A DNA stretch of 21,581 bases from a virus. The DNA is taken from positions 1 to 21,581 of IMG/VR virus record IMGVR_UViG_3300031612_000089, one strand, 5' to 3'. Below the pieces are notes generated by a model, which saw nothing but the letters and a program-made list of their open reading frames with translations, was not told where the DNA came from and did no database searches. A program made the position numbers and the translations under genes. Positions 1-8,731 of the stretch are shown in pieces; within the stretch, counting starts at the first letter, position 1; each line of letters starts with the position of its first letter.

Positions 1-144
1 ATTAATATCATTATTGTAAACAGCTAGTTTCTCTCTCATTATATCACATAAATCAAAACAATTTTTATAGACCTCACCTTCTACCATAGCTTTAGTAACT
101 TCAATTAAGTAATATAAACCGTCTTGTAGTATAATTATATCCAT
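1..144 (-). CDS. Partial hypothetical protein (N-terminal 48 residues)
   Basis: An open frame reads from an ATG at 144 to the window edge, so only the first 48 codons are present (MDIIILQDGLYYLIEV...). Its start overlaps the last 10 bases of the upstream SNF2 helicase gene on the same strand, and a GGAGAG ribosome binding site lies inside the helicase end, so translational coupling is likely. The visible residues mix hydrophobic and charged positions with two cysteines (CFDLC) and match no motif I know. Function unknown; the overlap and in-frame opening make it probable as a real gene. Confidence 0.6.
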   Translation of the reverse strand, partial: MDIIILQDGLYYLIEVTKAMVEGEVYKNCFDLCDIMREKLAVYNNDIN

Positions 145-1568
145 TCTCTCCAATCCTCATCCATAATTTGATTAGCAATATTCATCTTAGATCTTAATGC
201 TTTTACTATCTTTTCATCTATGGTTTTTGGTGCTATAAAGTCTACATATGTTACCGATTTCTCTTGACCTATTCTATGTGCTCTATCTTCTGATTGTAAT
301 CTTTTTTCTAGGTCATAGCCATTAGAGTAATAGACAACAGTATTTGCACAAGTAAGTGTAATACCATATCCACCTGTCTGAGGATTACCTATAAAAAATT
401 TAGCTTTAGAGTTTGGATCTTGAAACTTTACAATATTTTCTTGACGTTGTTCTGATGGAACTGCGCCATAGTATTGTACTATAGAATCTTCTCCAAACTT
501 TTTACTAATAGCTTTTACTATGTGTTCTATGTCATGAATATAGTTAGCCCAAATAATAACTTTACCTTCTACTTCTTCAAGTAAATTTAGTAGTTCTGTA
601 AGTCTATTGTTTTTAATATCAGTAACAGTACCATCGTCATTTTTTAAATGACCACAAGTTATCTGGTGCAATCGCATCATTTGTGTAAGTACGTGAGGCG
701 CTGTAGCCATCTTACCTTTTAGTAGAGCGAGGGCCGCTGATTTCATGGTAGAGTAAGCTTTGTTTTGCTCATCTGTAAGATCAACTTCACGTCTGACATA
801 TACTTTTTCTGGTAGATCTAAACAATCTTCTTTTAAAACTCTGTAAGAAAAAACTTTTAATTTCTCTGCAAGTTCGTCAAGTCTTTTATAACTACCTATG
901 AGTTGGACTCTACGTCCACCAAAATTTCTATCTATCATGTTGGCATACCTATTTCTAAAAGCATAAAAAGAATCAAAGCCTAAAAGAAAAGAATTTAAAA
1001 AACCACATTGAGTAAACAAATCTAAAGGTGATTTAGTTACAGGTGATCCAGTAAGTATTCTTCTGTACTTAGCCTGCTTGCCTAATAGTAAAATTGATTT
1101 AGTTCTTTTAGCAGTTGGATTTTTTATTGTAGTAGACTCATCTATTGCAAGCATCGTTTCATGACAACGCATAAATTTAGCTGCAAATTCTAATCCTTTT
1201 TTAGTGCTTAAAGCTTCTACATTCATAAGTAAAATGTGAAGGTCATGACCAGTTTCAAATAACGAATCGTATTCTTGTTGTTTTGTTTTTGAAATTGTAG
1301 CTGTCCATAATACCATCTTAGGTTGTATGTGACTAGGTAAATGATTTGGAATTTCTTGAGAAAACCAATTTCTATATACACCTTTTGGTGCTATAATAAT
1401 CGCCCCATTAATTCTACCTTTGTCGTAAAGCATAGCCATGTTATCAACTAACACTTTAGATTTACCAGTTCCCATTTCCATGAAATAACCATACTCTGTT
1501 TTATCCCACGACTTTTCTAATGCAGTCAATTGATGTGCATAAGGTTTTGTTTTAAATTTATAATTCAT
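135..1568 (-). CDS. SNF2-family DEAD/DEAH-like helicase/ATPase
   Basis: A 477-residue superfamily 2 ATPase of the SNF2 type. Visible motifs in order: a Q-like region AHQLTALEKSW near residue 11; Walker A MGTGKS (33-37); motif Ia IIIAPKGVYRNW (about 57-69); motif II DEST (143-146); motif III LTGSP (172-176); and in the second RecA-like lobe GGYGITL and QSEDRAHRIGQ, the SNF2 motifs V and VI. Such compact SNF2 proteins are common in phage replication regions, where they are thought to remodel or translocate on double-stranded DNA during replication or recombination. It is transcribed away from the replication operon from a divergent promoter. AGAAAGAAG lies about 7 nt before the ATG. No accessory chromatin-type domains are present. 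Confidence 0.93.
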   Translation of the reverse strand: MNYKFKTKPYAHQLTALEKSWDKTEYGYFMEMGTGKSKVLVDNMAMLYDKGRINGAIIIAPKGVYRNWFSQEIPNHLPSHIQPKMVLWTATISKTKQQEYDSLFETGHDLHILLMNVEALSTKKGLEFAAKFMRCHETMLAIDESTTIKNPTAKRTKSILLLGKQAKYRRILTGSPVTKSPLDLFTQCGFLNSFLLGFDSFYAFRNRYANMIDRNFGGRRVQLIGSYKRLDELAEKLKVFSYRVLKEDCLDLPEKVYVRREVDLTDEQNKAYSTMKSAALALLKGKMATAPHVLTQMMRLHQITCGHLKNDDGTVTDIKNNRLTELLNLLEEVEGKVIIWANYIHDIEHIVKAISKKFGEDSIVQYYGAVPSEQRQENIVKFQDPNSKAKFFIGNPQTGGYGITLTCANTVVYYSNGYDLEKRLQSEDRAHRIGQEKSVTYVDFIAPKTIDEKIVKALRSKMNIANQIMDEDWREWI

Positions 1569-1586
1569 AATAATTCTTCTTTCTAG

Positions 1587-1623
1587 TTGACAATTATATA
1601 TTTTACTGTATGACTTCTGTCAA
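1587..1623. promoter_or_regulatory. Divergent, face-to-face sigma70-type promoters
   Basis: TTGACA occurs on the plus strand at 1587-1592 and on the minus strand at 1623-1618, forming an inverted repeat around an AT-rich centre. For the minus strand, TTGACA-N17-TATATA (1600-1595) is a near-consensus promoter for the SNF2 gene. For the plus strand, TTGACA-N16-TATGAC (1609-1614) is weaker and would start RNA near 1621, consistent with the start chosen at 1640. The two promoters overlap completely, so polymerases should compete and the directions may be mutually exclusive (inference). Confidence 0.65.
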
Positions 1624-1639
1624 GCAAAAAGAAATTAGA

Positions 1640-2041
1640 ATGAAAAATAAAATATTTGAGTTATATAAACCAGAGTCTTTAAAAGATTTTTTAGAATTTT
1701 ATAAAGCTAATCCTGAAGAAAAATTTGTTTACGTTGCGCAGCAACCACCAGCAAATATAAATATATTAAGTGCATCTGACTTTGGATATTTAGTTATTTG
1801 TTTACCTAACACAGGACCAGACTCACAAGTTATTTATTCCACTTCTCCATTCGTGAGAAAAATGAAAAAGAATTTACAGAATATAAGACAACAAGATTAT
1901 TTGTTAGCAATAGGAGATCCTATAGTAATTGGGATTTGCAATATTGCTATAAGTGATGTAACCAATGGAAAGTTTAATGTATTAAAATGGGATAGGAGAG
2001 AGTATAGATACTACCCGTTAGAATTAGACTTTTATAACTAG
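1640..2041 (+). CDS. Hypothetical protein, first gene of the replication operon
   Basis: A 133-residue protein of unknown function. An ATG at 1610 is in frame but lies inside the predicted -10 box, so the ATG at 1640 preceded by AAAAAGAAA is preferred. The protein starts MKNKIFELYKPESLKDFLEFY and has a mixed alpha/beta appearance with a hydrophobic core segment (DYLLAIGDPIVIGICNIAI) but no transmembrane or catalytic motif that I recognise. It is 14 nt upstream of the next gene. Its position heading the replication operon suggests an early role, but that is inference. Confidence 0.7.
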   Translation: MKNKIFELYKPESLKDFLEFYKANPEEKFVYVAQQPPANINILSASDFGYLVICLPNTGPDSQVIYSTSPFVRKMKKNLQNIRQQDYLLAIGDPIVIGICNIAISDVTNGKFNVLKWDRREYRYYPLELDFYN

Positions 2042-2055
2042 AAAGAAGAAAGAAT

Positions 2056-2619
2056 ATGAGTAATGAAGTAACCAATATGATGTTAAAAGATTCTAAGGAT
2101 CTTTTAGATAGTGTAGAGATAACTACAATAGCCGCAGAGTGCGTAAAGTTAAAAGAAAAAGAAGATGAAATAACTGCACTTGAAGAGCAATTAAAAAATA
2201 AAAAAGCAGAGGCAGATGACATAGGTTCAAGAGTAATACCAGAACTATTGGCTGAACAAGGACTATCAGAAATTAAATTAGCTGATGGATCTAAAGTTTC
2301 TGTACGTAAAGAATTTAGAGCAACTATTCCTAAGGATAATTTAAAAAGGGAAAGTTGTTTACAATGGCTTCGTGACCAAGGACTAGGTGATATTATTAAA
2401 AATAATGTGACTGTGTCTTTTGGTAAGGGGGAAGATGACAAGGCTGAGCAATTGCTTAACCTTGCAGCTGACAATGGTTTTGAACCGCAACAGAAATCTG
2501 ATGTGGCTTGGAATACATTAACGGCTCTATATCAGGAGCGTGTTCAAGCCGGCTTGGACATGCCTTCTGAAAGCTTTAGTCTTTGGATTAAAGATAAAAC
2601 TAAAATCAGCCGGAAATAA
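2056..2619 (+). CDS. Coiled-coil hypothetical phage protein
   Basis: A 187-residue soluble protein. Residues about 28-55 are rich in K and E with heptad-like spacing (LKEKEDEITALEEQLKNKK), indicating a coiled coil. This is followed by a compact domain with LADGSKVSVRKEFRATI and a C-terminal SFSLWIKDKTKI segment. The architecture recalls coiled-coil phage proteins found next to single-stranded DNA-binding proteins, and here the next gene is SSB-like, 17 nt downstream. No enzymatic motif is visible. GAAAGAAG precedes the ATG. A role as replication accessory factor is inferred from context only. Confidence 0.75.
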   Translation: MSNEVTNMMLKDSKDLLDSVEITTIAAECVKLKEKEDEITALEEQLKNKKAEADDIGSRVIPELLAEQGLSEIKLADGSKVSVRKEFRATIPKDNLKRESCLQWLRDQGLGDIIKNNVTVSFGKGEDDKAEQLLNLAADNGFEPQQKSDVAWNTLTALYQERVQAGLDMPSESFSLWIKDKTKISRK

Positions 2620-2636
2620 CTAATGGAGAATGTGTA

Positions 2637-3407
2637 ATGAGTACTGAAGTAATAAAAAAAGACTCTGGATCTATGGCCTTATTTGGCGATGATGCAGCAA
2701 AAGGTTTTGAGAACATGACGCAAGAAGATATGGCGTTACCGTTTGTCAGAATCTTAGGACAACTATCACCACAGGTAACTGAAGGTGATGCAAAACATAT
2801 AGATGGTGCTAAACCAGGCATGATTTATAATACTGTTACCAGCGATTGTTTTGATGGTAAGGTAGGTATCAAGGTAATTCCTTGTTATTATAAGAAGGAC
2901 TTTCCAGAATGGTCGGATAGAGGAGATGGCCCAGGAGCACCTGTGGCAGTACACTTACCGAATAGTCCTGTAATCCAAACAGGTAAGAGAGATGGATCTA
3001 AAATTAGATTACCTAATGGTAACTACTTAGAAGAAACAGCTTCTTATTATGTTTTGATTCAAAACAAAGCAGGTGGGATGTCACCGGCGTTGATTACTAT
3101 GAAATCTACGCAGCTTAACGTTAGTAAAAAATGGAATTCTATGATGAAAACCATACAAATTGCTGATGGTAAGGGTGGATTTGCAATCCCTCCCATGCAT
3201 GGAGTTGTGTATAGCCTAGCATCCGTACTACAAAAGAACGATAAAGGTTCTTGGTATGGTTGGTCTGTAACACAAGACAGAATTATGGGACAAGAGGATA
3301 AAACTTTATACCTAACGGCTAAAGATTTTAATACTAGTGTCGCTAAAGGAAACGTGCAAACAAAAGCAGATGTGGAAGAGAAAGCTAAAGATAATACTCC
3401 GTATTAA
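2637..3407 (+). CDS. Putative phage single-stranded DNA-binding protein
   Basis: A 256-residue soluble protein between a coiled-coil protein and the primase, the usual place for a phage SSB. It has a short acidic N-terminus, a beta-rich middle (for example GKVGIKVIPCYYKKDFPEW, then SYYVLIQNK), and a charged, flexible C-terminus ending KAKDNTPY. That end resembles the acidic/aromatic tip by which SSBs and T7 gp2.5-like proteins contact replication partners. Similar marine-phage proteins are commonly annotated as ssDNA-binding. I see no diagnostic OB-fold signature, so the call rests on size, C-terminal tip and neighbours. A GGAGA ribosome binding site precedes the ATG. Confidence 0.55.
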   Translation: MSTEVIKKDSGSMALFGDDAAKGFENMTQEDMALPFVRILGQLSPQVTEGDAKHIDGAKPGMIYNTVTSDCFDGKVGIKVIPCYYKKDFPEWSDRGDGPGAPVAVHLPNSPVIQTGKRDGSKIRLPNGNYLEETASYYVLIQNKAGGMSPALITMKSTQLNVSKKWNSMMKTIQIADGKGGFAIPPMHGVVYSLASVLQKNDKGSWYGWSVTQDRIMGQEDKTLYLTAKDFNTSVAKGNVQTKADVEEKAKDNTPY

Positions 3408-3419
3408 ATTTAGTTCCAG

Positions 3420-3440
3420 GGGGATCGCAAGATCCCCTTT
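3420..3440 (+). terminator. Stem-loop with GNRA loop and short T-run
   Basis: GGGGATC (3420-3426) pairs perfectly with GATCCCC (3431-3437) around a GCAA tetraloop and is followed by TTT. It lies between the SSB-like gene and the primase. The short T-run suggests a partial terminator or an mRNA 3'-end stabiliser, which would keep the SSB-like message more abundant than primase (inference). Confidence 0.65.
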
Positions 3441-3454
3441 ACAAAGAAAGCAGA

Positions 3455-4984
3455 ATGAAATATATGGATAAGTTCAAACAAATTTTTAGCGGATTAACAA
3501 TAGCATATGGACAATACCAACCCGGTGACAGAGGAGAGAATGGTAGTAAACAAAAAGGCAAAGCCTTTATTGTTCGTAAAAACGTCACCGACGAACTTTG
3601 GACCAATCATCTTAACGGAGAAGGACCCGCCCTTGGGATTATCCCTATCACAGAAAATAATGATTGTAGGTGGGGGTGCGTTGATATTGACGAATATGAC
3701 CTTGATCACACTAGCCTCATTAAAAGTATTCGGAGTCTTAAACTCCCTTTAGTATTGTGCAGATCTAAGTCTGGCGGAGCACACGTCTTTTTATTTACCA
3801 AAGAAAATATTCCTGCATCTTTGATGCAATCTAAATTAAAAAAAATATCAAAAGTTTTAGGATACGATGGATCAGAAATCTTTCCTAAACAAACAGAGAT
3901 ACTAGTGGAGCGTGGTGACACTGGAAATTTCTTAAACTTACCTTACCACAATCAAATGAAAGGACTACGTTATGCTATCAACGATATTGGCGCCAGTTGT
4001 ACACTTGAGGAATTTTATAAGCTCTATGATGTTTACAGTCGCACGAGGAAAGAAGTCGAAGAAATTAAAATCGAAGAAGAAAAAATAACAGAAACATTTC
4101 CTGGAGGACCCCCTTGCTTAAATAAATTAGCATCAATTGGTTTTGGTGAGGGTTCCAGAAACAATGCATTATTTAATGTAGCAGTATACTACAAACAATC
4201 ATCGCCAGATACATGGGAAGATGAGATTGTAAAAGCAAACATGGAACATATGAATCCACCACTTAGTAATAGTGAGGTTCAACAATTAATTAAATCAGTA
4301 AACAGAAAAGGTTATGACAAGTATAGATGTAAAGATGCACCTATCAATGCAGTATGTCAATCTGGTTTATGTAGAACAAAAAGATTTGGTGTAGGATTTG
4401 GTGAGGAAGAGATGCCAGTACTTGGAAGTCTTACAAAATATACATCAACGCCTCCGCAATGGTTTTTAAATGTAGATAAGACTAGAGTAGAATTAAAAAC
4501 AGAACAATTATATAGCCCACCTTTGTTTGCATTAGCATGCTTAGACCAAGCTAATTTAATAGTACCAGTACCTAAACCTAAGGATTGGAAACAACATTTT
4601 TTAAAACCTATGATGCAAAACTTACAAGAGGTAGAACCTCTTGAGTCTTTAAATCCTACTAATGAAATTACAGGACTATTGCAAGATTGGACAACTAACA
4701 GACAGTCAGCAAGAACTATGGACGATGTTCTTAACAAACTTCCTTACACAGAAGAGGGTTTTACTTATTTTAGAATGGAAGATTTTTATTCATTTCTTAA
4801 AAAAAATAACTGGGACATGGATAAGGTCAAAACTGGTAACTTAATAAAAAGATTAGAAGATATCTTTGTAGAAGAAACAAGATTAAGAATTAAACAACAA
4901 CAGCCTAGAGTTGTTAAAATTAAAACTATGAAAAAAATAGAAGCTGCGGTTTCTAAAGTGGAGTATCAACAAGATGACTTTTAA
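3455..4984 (+). CDS. Archaeo-eukaryotic-type (AEP) DNA primase
   Basis: A 509-residue primase. The N-terminal catalytic domain shows the metal-binding DID motif (D77, D79 in CVDIDEYD), the RSKSGGAHVFLF motif (103-114), EIFPKQ (141-146) and GNFLNLPYH (157-165), typical of phage primase-polymerases of the AEP superfamily. Residues about 215-310 form a helical domain (GFGEGSRNNALFNVAVY) bracketed by cysteines C221, C292, C301 and C306, a pattern like the primase C-terminal metal or Fe-S cluster domain. The rest is a C-terminal extension of unknown role. No helicase domain is fused; separate SNF2 and UvrD-like helicases are encoded nearby. The start at 3455 follows AAAGAAAG; M4 (3464) is an alternative. 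Confidence 0.85.
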   Translation: MKYMDKFKQIFSGLTIAYGQYQPGDRGENGSKQKGKAFIVRKNVTDELWTNHLNGEGPALGIIPITENNDCRWGCVDIDEYDLDHTSLIKSIRSLKLPLVLCRSKSGGAHVFLFTKENIPASLMQSKLKKISKVLGYDGSEIFPKQTEILVERGDTGNFLNLPYHNQMKGLRYAINDIGASCTLEEFYKLYDVYSRTRKEVEEIKIEEEKITETFPGGPPCLNKLASIGFGEGSRNNALFNVAVYYKQSSPDTWEDEIVKANMEHMNPPLSNSEVQQLIKSVNRKGYDKYRCKDAPINAVCQSGLCRTKRFGVGFGEEEMPVLGSLTKYTSTPPQWFLNVDKTRVELKTEQLYSPPLFALACLDQANLIVPVPKPKDWKQHFLKPMMQNLQEVEPLESLNPTNEITGLLQDWTTNRQSARTMDDVLNKLPYTEEGFTYFRMEDFYSFLKKNNWDMDKVKTGNLIKRLEDIFVEETRLRIKQQQPRVVKIKTMKKIEAAVSKVEYQQDDF

Positions 4985-5183
4985 AATAGGAATTAATTGG
5001 CATCTTAGATTTAGAGAAGAAATAGCTCAGTTAAAAGAAGAACTAGAGCTCACTCAAATGTGGCTAAACAAAGCAGAAAGGAAGTTAAAAAAATATGAAA
5101 ACAATAATATTAGGCCCACCGGGAACGGGAAAAACAACAACGTTATTAAACTTAGTGGACGAGTTCATCCAACAGGGGATTAG
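4974..5183 (+). CDS. Small coiled-coil protein overlapping primase and helicase
   Basis: A 69-codon frame whose ATG lies inside the last codons of the primase and whose end overlaps the first 89 nt of the helicase gene. Residues about 13-43 (RFREEIAQLKEELELTQMW...) have strong heptad character and predict a coiled coil. GGAG is 9 nt before the ATG. Without this gene a 110-nt gap would sit inside an otherwise tightly packed operon, which favours reality. The tail overlapping the helicase start is asparagine-rich and of low quality. Function unknown. Confidence 0.55.
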   Translation: MTFKIGINWHLRFREEIAQLKEELELTQMWLNKAERKLKKYENNNIRPTGNGKNNNVIKLSGRVHPTGD

Positions 5184-6603
5184 ACCTCGACAAATTGGGT
5201 ACTTTTCGTTTACTAAAAAAGCAGCAACAGAGGCGGCTGACCGTGCTGCGGAGAAATTTGGACTAGATAAAGAAAACGATTTACCTTTTTTCAGGACTTT
5301 ACATTCATACGCTTTTAATCAATTAGGTATGACTAAGGAAAAAATGATGAAGATAGAAGACTATAAAGAATTTGGGCAGAAATGTGGCATACCTATTAAG
5401 ACGGCTAAGTACTCAGCGGAAGATGGTACATTTAATTCTGACAATGAATACCTTACAATTATAAACACAGCCGCAGTTAAGAGAATGGATCTACTAGAAT
5501 ACTATGACTCTAGAAAAAATATTATAGACATAGAACGAAACACATTATTTTTATTAGCAGAAGAATTACACAGATTTAAAAAAGAAAAAAACTTAAAAGA
5601 TTTTAATGATCTGATTGAAGATTTTATTAAAAAAGAAACTCTTAATAAGTTTGAAGTATTATTTATAGATGAAGCACAGGACTTATCTTTACTACAATGG
5701 GAAATGGTTAGAAAGATTTGGTCAAAAGCAGAGAAAACTTACATAGCAGGTGATGATGACCAAGCTATATTTAAATGGGCCGGTGCAGATGTAGATCACT
5801 TCATAGCATTAAAAGAAGAAGTAAATGATATTAAAGTATTGGATCAATCTTATAGAATTCCGGGTGGACCTATACATGAATTGTCTCAAAATATTATAAA
5901 CAAAGTACAAAATAGATTTGAAAAAAAATATAAACCTAGAGATGAAATAGGATTATTAAAAAGATATTCTGATATAACACAGGTAGATATGAGTGCTGGC
6001 AACTGGCTAGTGTTATCTTCTGCAAACTATTTTCTAGATGATGCCAAAGACTTATGTGAGATTCAAGGATGGTATTATCAATATAAAGGTATGAATTCCG
6101 TACCATTAAAACTATTGCTTGCATTAAATAACTGGGAGTCATGGCGTAAAGGTGAGTTTTTAAATCACTTAGAGATTAAAAACATCTATCAATATTTAGG
6201 ATCTAATGTTTTAGTAGGGTTTCAGAAGGGTAAAACTTTGCATTCGGACGCGAAGTATACACTAAAGGAATGCCAAGAACAACATGGATTATTAAAATCT
6301 GACGTTTGGTTTAAATCATTTGAAGGTTTAGATCCAATGACGGAAACTTACATTCGTAACATGAGGGCGAATGGTGAGATGATAAATAAAAATCCTCGTA
6401 TTAAAATGTCAACCATACACGCAGCAAAAGGAGGAGAAGCCGACAACGTTTTATTATTACAGGACCTAACAGGTGCCGCACTAGAAACTTTTAGTCATGA
6501 CCCAGATGAATTACATAGATTATTTTATACTGGCGCGACGAGAGCGAAGCGTGAATTGCATTTACTAGATCCTAAAAACTTTGATCGAGCTTATATAATA
6601 TGA
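5095..6603 (+). CDS. UvrD/Dda-like superfamily 1 DNA helicase
   Basis: A 502-residue SF1 helicase. In order: Walker A GPPGTGKTTT (7-16); motif Ia FSFTKKAATEA; motif II FIDEAQDLS; motif III GDDDQAIFKWAGA; motif IV-like LDQSYRIP; motif V STIHAAKGGEADNVLLL; motif VI YTGATRAKRELHLL. This is the full UvrD/Rep/Dda set, so ATP-driven 3'-5' or 5'-3' unwinding at the phage replication fork is expected; the sequence does not settle polarity. An AGGAAG ribosome binding site precedes the ATG at 5095, and its end overlaps the next start (ATGA), so it is co-translated within the replication operon. Confidence 0.93.
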   Translation: MKTIILGPPGTGKTTTLLNLVDEFIQQGIRPRQIGYFSFTKKAATEAADRAAEKFGLDKENDLPFFRTLHSYAFNQLGMTKEKMMKIEDYKEFGQKCGIPIKTAKYSAEDGTFNSDNEYLTIINTAAVKRMDLLEYYDSRKNIIDIERNTLFLLAEELHRFKKEKNLKDFNDLIEDFIKKETLNKFEVLFIDEAQDLSLLQWEMVRKIWSKAEKTYIAGDDDQAIFKWAGADVDHFIALKEEVNDIKVLDQSYRIPGGPIHELSQNIINKVQNRFEKKYKPRDEIGLLKRYSDITQVDMSAGNWLVLSSANYFLDDAKDLCEIQGWYYQYKGMNSVPLKLLLALNNWESWRKGEFLNHLEIKNIYQYLGSNVLVGFQKGKTLHSDAKYTLKECQEQHGLLKSDVWFKSFEGLDPMTETYIRNMRANGEMINKNPRIKMSTIHAAKGGEADNVLLLQDLTGAALETFSHDPDELHRLFYTGATRAKRELHLLDPKNFDRAYII

Positions 6604-6872
6604 AAAAACTATACAAAGAACTAAAGAAAAAAGGAGTTGTTAACGATAATGTTAAACTTGGTGAATTATCATCGTTGTTTAAACAAGTAGGAGGTAGTCA
6701 TTATATGTACATGAAGATACAACCTGCTGAATTTATTAACAAAAATAAGTTGCTTTTTGCAGAAGGAAACGCTATTAAGTATATATGTAGGCACTCGACT
6801 AAGGGTGGCATACAAGATATAGATAAAGCAATACATTATCTAGAAATGGTGAAAGAGAGAGATTATAAATGA
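6600..6872 (+). CDS. DUF3310 family protein
   Basis: A 90-residue protein. The core GGSHYMYMKIQPAEFI followed by AIKYICRHSTKGGIQDIDKAIHYLEM is the characteristic DUF3310 signature, found in many phages and also within the T7 gp1.7 nucleotide kinase. In stand-alone form the activity is not established; a role in nucleotide metabolism is plausible given the adjoining polymerase. It overlaps by 4 nt at both ends (ATGA) with the helicase and polymerase genes, so tight translational coupling is expected. Confidence 0.88.
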   Translation: MKKLYKELKKKGVVNDNVKLGELSSLFKQVGGSHYMYMKIQPAEFINKNKLLFAEGNAIKYICRHSTKGGIQDIDKAIHYLEMVKERDYK

Positions 6873-8731
6873 GAAGAACCCAAATGCCTTTGTTTGCACC
6901 CGAAACTGAATGGGTTGCACCAGAAGAATTAAAAGATTTATCAGGTTATAAAGAAGTTGCTATTGATTTAGAAACTTATGACCCTTATCTAATAACTCAG
7001 GGCTCAGGTAGTGTTGTCGGAAAAGGACACATTGCAGGCGTTGCGGTGGCCGTAGAGGGCTGGTCTGGCTATTATCCGATTGGACATGAGGGTGGTGGTA
7101 ATATGGACAGAAAACTCGTATTACAATGGGTTCAAGATTTAGTTAATCAAGAGAAAACTACATTTATATTTCACAATGCTATGTATGATGTTTGCTGGTT
7201 AAGAGCGGCAGGTATTAAAATTAGAGGTAAGATAGTTGACACTATGATTGCGGCATCTTTAATTGATGAGAACAGAATGTCGTATGCATTAAATACTTTA
7301 GCTAAATTTTATGTTGGCCTAGGTAAAGATGAGAAAGTATTACAAGAAGCGGCTAAGAGTTATGATCTTAATCCTAAGGCAGATATGTGGAAGTTACCTG
7401 CAATGTATGTAGGAGAATATGCTGAACGTGATGCTGAAGCTACCTTAAAACTTTGGCAAAGATTAAGTATAGAACTACATAACCAAGAACTTATGGATGT
7501 ATTTAATTTGGAAACTAAATTGTTTCCTTGTTTAGTTGATATGAGATTCAAAGGTGTAAGAGTTGACATTGAACATGCAGCTAATCTAAAGAAAAAATTA
7601 ATAGTAAGAGAGAACAAAATTCTTAGTAAAATCAAAGAGTTAACAGGTATAGACGTAGAGATACATGCGGCTCGTAGTATAGCAAAAGCATTTGACAAAT
7701 TAAAACTACCATATGATAGAACAGAAAAAAGTAATGAGCCTAGCTTTACTAAAAACTTTTTACAAAACCATCCACATGAATTAGCTAGATCTATTGCAGA
7801 CGCAAGAGAGATTAACAAAGCACATACAACTTTTATAGATTCTATTACCAAGCATTCTTCTAACGGTAGAATCCATGCAGACATAAATCAAATACGATCA
7901 GACCAGGGAGGAACTGTTACAGGTAGATTCTCTATGAGTAATCCAAACTTACAGCAGATTCCAGCGAGGCATCCGGAGATTGGACCGATGATTAGATCTA
8001 TATTTATTCCAGAAGAAAAAACAACATGGGGATCGTTTGATTACTCACAACAAGAACCTAGAATTTTAGTACACTATGCTAAGTTACAAAACTTAGATGG
8101 CGTTGATGAAATTGTTAATGCCTATAACGCAGGTGATGCAGATTTCCACCAGGTAGTAGCAGACATGGCAGGCATAGAACGTAAGCAAGCCAAAACTATT
8201 AACCTTGGACTTATGTATGGTATGGGTAAAAATAAATTAATGTCAGAACTAGGTTTACAAAAAGAATCAGCTGAAAAATTAATTAGACAGTATCATGCCA
8301 AGGCTCCGTTTGTTAAAAAATTAATGGACAATGTAACTCGTAAGGCAGAAAACAGAGGTAAGATTAGAACTTTAGGAGGTAGAGCGTGTCATTTTGATCT
8401 ATGGCAACCTACTCAGTTTGGTATATTTAGACCATTACCTTTAGAACAAGCAAGAAAAGAATATGATGAGCCTTTAAAACGTGCATTTACTTACAAAGCA
8501 TTAAACAAATTAATACAAGGATCGGCAGCAGACATGACAAAGAAAAGTATGGTAGCATTGTATGAAAATGGTATAGTACCGCACATACAAATTCATGATG
8601 AGGTTGATATCTCTGTTGAATCTGATGCACAGGCCGAACAAATAATTGAAATAATGGAGTCAGCTGTAGAATTAAAAGTACCAAATAAAGTTGACTACGA
8701 ATCAGGTGCTAATTGGGGTGAAATTAAATAA
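6869..8731 (+). CDS. Family A DNA polymerase with 3'-5' exonuclease
   Basis: A 620-residue replicative DNA polymerase. The 3'-5' proofreading domain has Exo I (AIDLETYD, D33/E35), Exo II (FHNAMYDVCWL) and Exo III (YAERDAEATLKLW), so it looks active. The polymerase domain has motif A (DYSQQEPRIL, D391), motif B (RKQAKTINLGLMYGMG) and motif C (QIHDEVD, H576/D577/E578). There is no 5'-3' exonuclease domain, as usual for phage enzymes. The residue equivalent to E. coli F762 is Leu446. In marine phages this position separates F, Y and L lineages; leucine has been linked to temperate or slow-replicating phages. The start overlaps DUF3310 by ATGA and the stop overlaps the next start (TAATG). Confidence 0.96.
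   Translation: MRRTQMPLFAPETEWVAPEELKDLSGYKEVAIDLETYDPYLITQGSGSVVGKGHIAGVAVAVEGWSGYYPIGHEGGGNMDRKLVLQWVQDLVNQEKTTFIFHNAMYDVCWLRAAGIKIRGKIVDTMIAASLIDENRMSYALNTLAKFYVGLGKDEKVLQEAAKSYDLNPKADMWKLPAMYVGEYAERDAEATLKLWQRLSIELHNQELMDVFNLETKLFPCLVDMRFKGVRVDIEHAANLKKKLIVRENKILSKIKELTGIDVEIHAARSIAKAFDKLKLPYDRTEKSNEPSFTKNFLQNHPHELARSIADAREINKAHTTFIDSITKHSSNGRIHADINQIRSDQGGTVTGRFSMSNPNLQQIPARHPEIGPMIRSIFIPEEKTTWGSFDYSQQEPRILVHYAKLQNLDGVDEIVNAYNAGDADFHQVVADMAGIERKQAKTINLGLMYGMGKNKLMSELGLQKESAEKLIRQYHAKAPFVKKLMDNVTRKAENRGKIRTLGGRACHFDLWQPTQFGIFRPLPLEQARKEYDEPLKRAFTYKALNKLIQGSAADMTKKSMVALYENGIVPHIQIHDEVDISVESDAQAEQIIEIMESAVELKVPNKVDYESGANWGEIK

Noticed and set aside
4357-4737. 126-codon minus-strand frame inside the primase gene
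   Set aside because: Antisense to a primase with clear motifs; residue content (S, C, L rich) is typical of an antisense shadow.
7360-7884. 174-codon minus-strand frame inside the polymerase gene
   Set aside because: Antisense to the polymerase; high S, L, C and no ribosome binding site.
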